64,000 nucleotides of DNA from Pseudoalteromonas sp. N1230-9 (GTDB lineage: Bacteria; Pseudomonadota; Gammaproteobacteria; Enterobacterales; Alteromonadaceae). Position 1 is the stretch's first letter, and every line of letters begins with the position of its first letter. The position numbers and the translations under genes were made by a program. The notes under the pieces are model-generated. The model made no database searches, was not told where the DNA came from, and saw only the letters and a program-made list of their open reading frames with translations. Below are positions 61,722-64,000 of the stretch, piece by piece. Location: assembly GCF_032716425.1 (NCBI RefSeq), contig NZ_CP090419.1, positions 3,593,001 through 3,657,000 of the forward strand, given 5' to 3'.

Positions 61722-64000
61722 CTACTCCGCTATAGGGAAATCAATTCTTAAATGAAACCCCTTTGTATCCGAATTTTTTATAATTACCTTACCTTTGTAA
61801 TCATCTACGATGGTTTTCATTATCCACATCCCAATCCCAGTCCCGCCATCGTCATCACCTGTGTTCTTAGTGGACTCACCATAAATAAAGATGTCTTCCG
61901 GTTTTCTAAATGATTTTGAGATTCCAGGTCCCGAATCATGATATTCGAGAGTTATATAACCTTGCGAAACTCCTTTCACTTCAATTGTAATGTTTCGAGG
62001 TCCAATCCAAGGAGCTTTTGGATTGGTAAATATTTCAACAGAGTTAATAATCAGGTTAAAAAACACACTATCCAAGTCTATTTCATGAGCCATAACAGAG
62101 AGTTCATCTTTTACTGACTTATTTACTGTTAACTCTGTCTTTTTATCTTTTAAATAATTTTGCCAATGTCCTGCTAAATTATCGAAATAATCATTAAGTT
62201 CAATTAGACGACGACGCCTTTTTTTTGCTTTTACTGACGACAGAGCAAAGTCAACCCAGTGAGAAACTTTTGAGTCCTCACGTTGCCATCTTTCAAGCAT
62301 GTTATACGGATTTAAACTCTGAGACACTTGCCCAAGCTTTTCCTCATCTACGACTTTATTTAATGCCCCAGCCATTCGTAGCGTTCTATTATTCATTCCA
62401 GCTTGTATTTGCTTAAGCTCATGTGAGAAAGAAACTAGTACAGTACCTAAAGTTGCCAACCCTCTCAGCAATTGATTGTCATCTCTTAGCTCTTTTTTCT
62501 CTGCTTCGTTAATTTCAATAGTCTGAGCCATATCTAATACTTGCTCAGGTGACATACCTTGCCCTCCACTGAATCTAGCCTTAGTCGCGGCAGATTTTCC
62601 CTTTTTCTTTTTTTCTTCTTCTGGGTTATCAATTTTATAAGCCTGATCCAAATGATGAAAAATAATACTCCGGTCTCTTTCAAACTCATTAATCAGCGCT
62701 TTAAGAATCCCAGTGAACAATGAGAATGCCCCTGGGTTTGCAATGCCTTCTCGGTTCGATTGATCACCTAAAAGAGGGTTTGTATCTTTTGAAATATTAA
62801 TGGTTCCAGCTATATTTTGAGGAGCTACTTTCCATCCACCGATTCTTGTTACTGCTGCGGGGTTTGACGCAACGCGCTGACCAAGTAACAACCAGTCATA
62901 AGCATGAGTTTCAGGTTCCCCATAAGGCCTAACTCTGAAGTTATCTCGGTAAAGCCTTATTCCACCCGAATTACTTAACCACTCAGCTCTACCTTTAGTA
63001 TCATAGTTTTTGTATGGGAATCGCTTTAGATTTTCTTTTGTGGGCATTTTAAGTTTGAAAAAGTACAAGTTTAACGAAAACGGACCAATCGACATATAGT
63101 CAGCTAACACTTCATCATTATCGATCTTTAAAAGCTCACTTAACGCCTTATTATAACTAAAATAACCTTTTTCCAAATCTTCCTTGGAAAACCCATCTTC
63201 TTTCATTTGGTCAAGAGTGAATAAAGTTGGTGTTATTTGCGATACATCAAACTCGTGTCTTCCGATCTTAATTAACACATCTCCAGTATGATCAACGGAA
63301 GCACTAATAGAGTAATCACATTCATCCGGAATATCTCTTTCAATCCAACAATCAGAGCTATCATCTGTACGTGCATCATACAAATATATGTTAAAGTCTT
63401 TTTGTTCCTTTGGTGGAATGAGTGATGACAGCGTTCTCCGCAATATTTTGAAACTCTTATCAGTCCATCTATCACGCATAAAACTAATATTAATTGCCGT
63501 CCCTGTTGAAAAGTTGATTGGGGTACTTTCAGCTTTATCACTAGGCTCGTATAGCGGTATTAGTTCTTCTAATTGGTATTTCATAAAAAGCGCTTGAAGA
63601 TCACAGTCCTTTATTGAATCTAAATCAGCTTCAACGTCTCCTAAAACTTTTCCCCTACCTTCAAAGTCTGACCATTTAGCTTGCCAATGAATAAGCCCCT
63701 TCTCTGAATGTGAAAATAAATCACACTTGTTTCCTAGCCGATCTAAAGCAAACCTACCAATTCCCTTTGCACCATTGACAACTCTTCTTTTTGGAGATTT
63801 TGAACTAGTTTCTTTATTATCTGTTCCAATCACCATCCAGTTTTTTTTAATGGTGTCACTACACATTCCGTGCCCATTATCTATAATCCACATTTCGACA
63901 ATTTCTTTCAGGATCTCAACAAGCTTGTATCTTTGTTCCTCATCTAATGCCACTAGAACATAGCTTTCACCACGTTTACTATAATATTTCTTTAAAGCTT
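61722..64000 (-). CDS. Double-GHKL ATPase/histidine kinase-like protein, partial at window edge
   Basis: At least 758 residues; the frame stays open to the window end, so the N-terminus is missing, including the usual Asn box. The visible N-terminal part is an Hsp90/MORC-like ATPase (WIIDNGHGM, then GAKGIGRFALDRLG). The middle has a phospho-acceptor-like SFSHELKQI. The C-terminal part is a second, histidine-kinase ATPase: FFNLIINSVE (N box), EYHDSGPGI, and GGTGIGMWIMKTIVDDY. A fused pair of such domains with a receiver and HNH nuclease downstream fits a sensor in an immune or stress system. Confidence 0.88.
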   Translation of the reverse strand, partial: ALKKYYSKRGESYVLVALDEEQRYKLVEILKEIVEMWIIDNGHGMCSDTIKKNWMVIGTDNKETSSKSPKRRVVNGAKGIGRFALDRLGNKCDLFSHSEKGLIHWQAKWSDFEGRGKVLGDVEADLDSIKDCDLQALFMKYQLEELIPLYEPSDKAESTPINFSTGTAINISFMRDRWTDKSFKILRRTLSSLIPPKEQKDFNIYLYDARTDDSSDCWIERDIPDECDYSISASVDHTGDVLIKIGRHEFDVSQITPTLFTLDQMKEDGFSKEDLEKGYFSYNKALSELLKIDNDEVLADYMSIGPFSLNLYFFKLKMPTKENLKRFPYKNYDTKGRAEWLSNSGGIRLYRDNFRVRPYGEPETHAYDWLLLGQRVASNPAAVTRIGGWKVAPQNIAGTINISKDTNPLLGDQSNREGIANPGAFSLFTGILKALINEFERDRSIIFHHLDQAYKIDNPEEEKKKKGKSAATKARFSGGQGMSPEQVLDMAQTIEINEAEKKELRDDNQLLRGLATLGTVLVSFSHELKQIQAGMNNRTLRMAGALNKVVDEEKLGQVSQSLNPYNMLERWQREDSKVSHWVDFALSSVKAKKRRRRLIELNDYFDNLAGHWQNYLKDKKTELTVNKSVKDELSVMAHEIDLDSVFFNLIINSVEIFTNPKAPWIGPRNITIEVKGVSQGYITLEYHDSGPGISKSFRKPEDIFIYGESTKNTGDDDGGTGIGMWIMKTIVDDYKGKVIIKNSDTKGFHLRIDFPIAE

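Overview
The window looks like chromosome of a marine gammaproteobacterium, most likely Pseudoalteromonas or a close Alteromonadales relative. The basis is moderate AT-richness, TonB-dependent receptors with typical Alteromonadales plug sequences, a vSGLT-like sodium symporter, abundant exported GH43 enzymes, and small gammaproteobacterial families such as DUF3297, the zinc protein DUF2796 and MerC. This is inferred from protein character, not from a marker gene. No rRNA, tRNA or CRISPR array was seen.

1-5 kb: a pirin-like protein and a LysR regulator, then a leftward group: a FadR-type GntR regulator, an SDR sugar dehydrogenase close to Caulobacter XylB, a TSUP membrane exporter, and an SMP-30 lactonase close to XylC. 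5-34 kb: a large arabinan/L-arabinose utilisation locus. It holds a Na+/sugar symporter, five GH43 enzymes (two GH43_26-type exo-arabinofuranosidases, a GH43_5-type endo-arabinanase, a 1140-residue lipoprotein arabinanase with duplicated LamG modules, and one unassigned), a GH127/GH146 beta-L-arabinofuranosidase, a GPH transporter, a TonB receptor, an exported aldose epimerase, araB-araD-araA with a HAD phosphatase, transaldolase and transketolase. The logic is: outer-membrane capture, extracellular and periplasmic cleavage, mutarotation, uptake, conversion to xylulose-5-P, then the non-oxidative pentose phosphate pathway. A short motif close to TWGTATNATAA recurs upstream of most of these transcription units and may be the operator of the GntR regulator.

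34-38 kb: a small secreted protein, a siderophore-type TonB receptor overlapping an acyltransferase-like membrane protein, and a DUF3297 protein. 38-44 kb: a zinc island with a Fur/Zur-family repressor, a DUF2796 zinc protein and a MerC-like protein on one side, and a His-rich TonB receptor plus an AztD-like beta-propeller lipoprotein on the other. Two identical Zur-box-like repeats lie between them. 44-47 kb: a tricorn-type protease. 47-50.5 kb: a tightly coupled four-gene operon with a His-rich membrane protein, a KAS III-like synthase, a haem-oxygenase-like diiron protein and an unrecognised protein, probably an uncharacterised fatty-acid-derived pathway. 50.7-52 kb: three tandem, mosaic copies of a small membrane protein. 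52-54.7 kb: an esterase/TPR protein, a MarR regulator, and a divergent haloalkane dehalogenase behind a 33-bp palindrome.

54.7-64 kb is an accessory, defence-like island. It has repeated 11-mers resembling TnsB sites, a hipBA module with four clear operators and a possible fifth at about 29-bp intervals, a previously hidden tnsA pseudogene (57262-57624), and a two-gene membrane-protein unit. Next come an adenine-N6 DNA methyltransferase and a coupled operon of a double-GHKL histidine-kinase-like ATPase (cut by the window edge), a receiver protein and a PtuB-like HNH nuclease. That last group is the best candidate here for an undescribed immune or signalling system.
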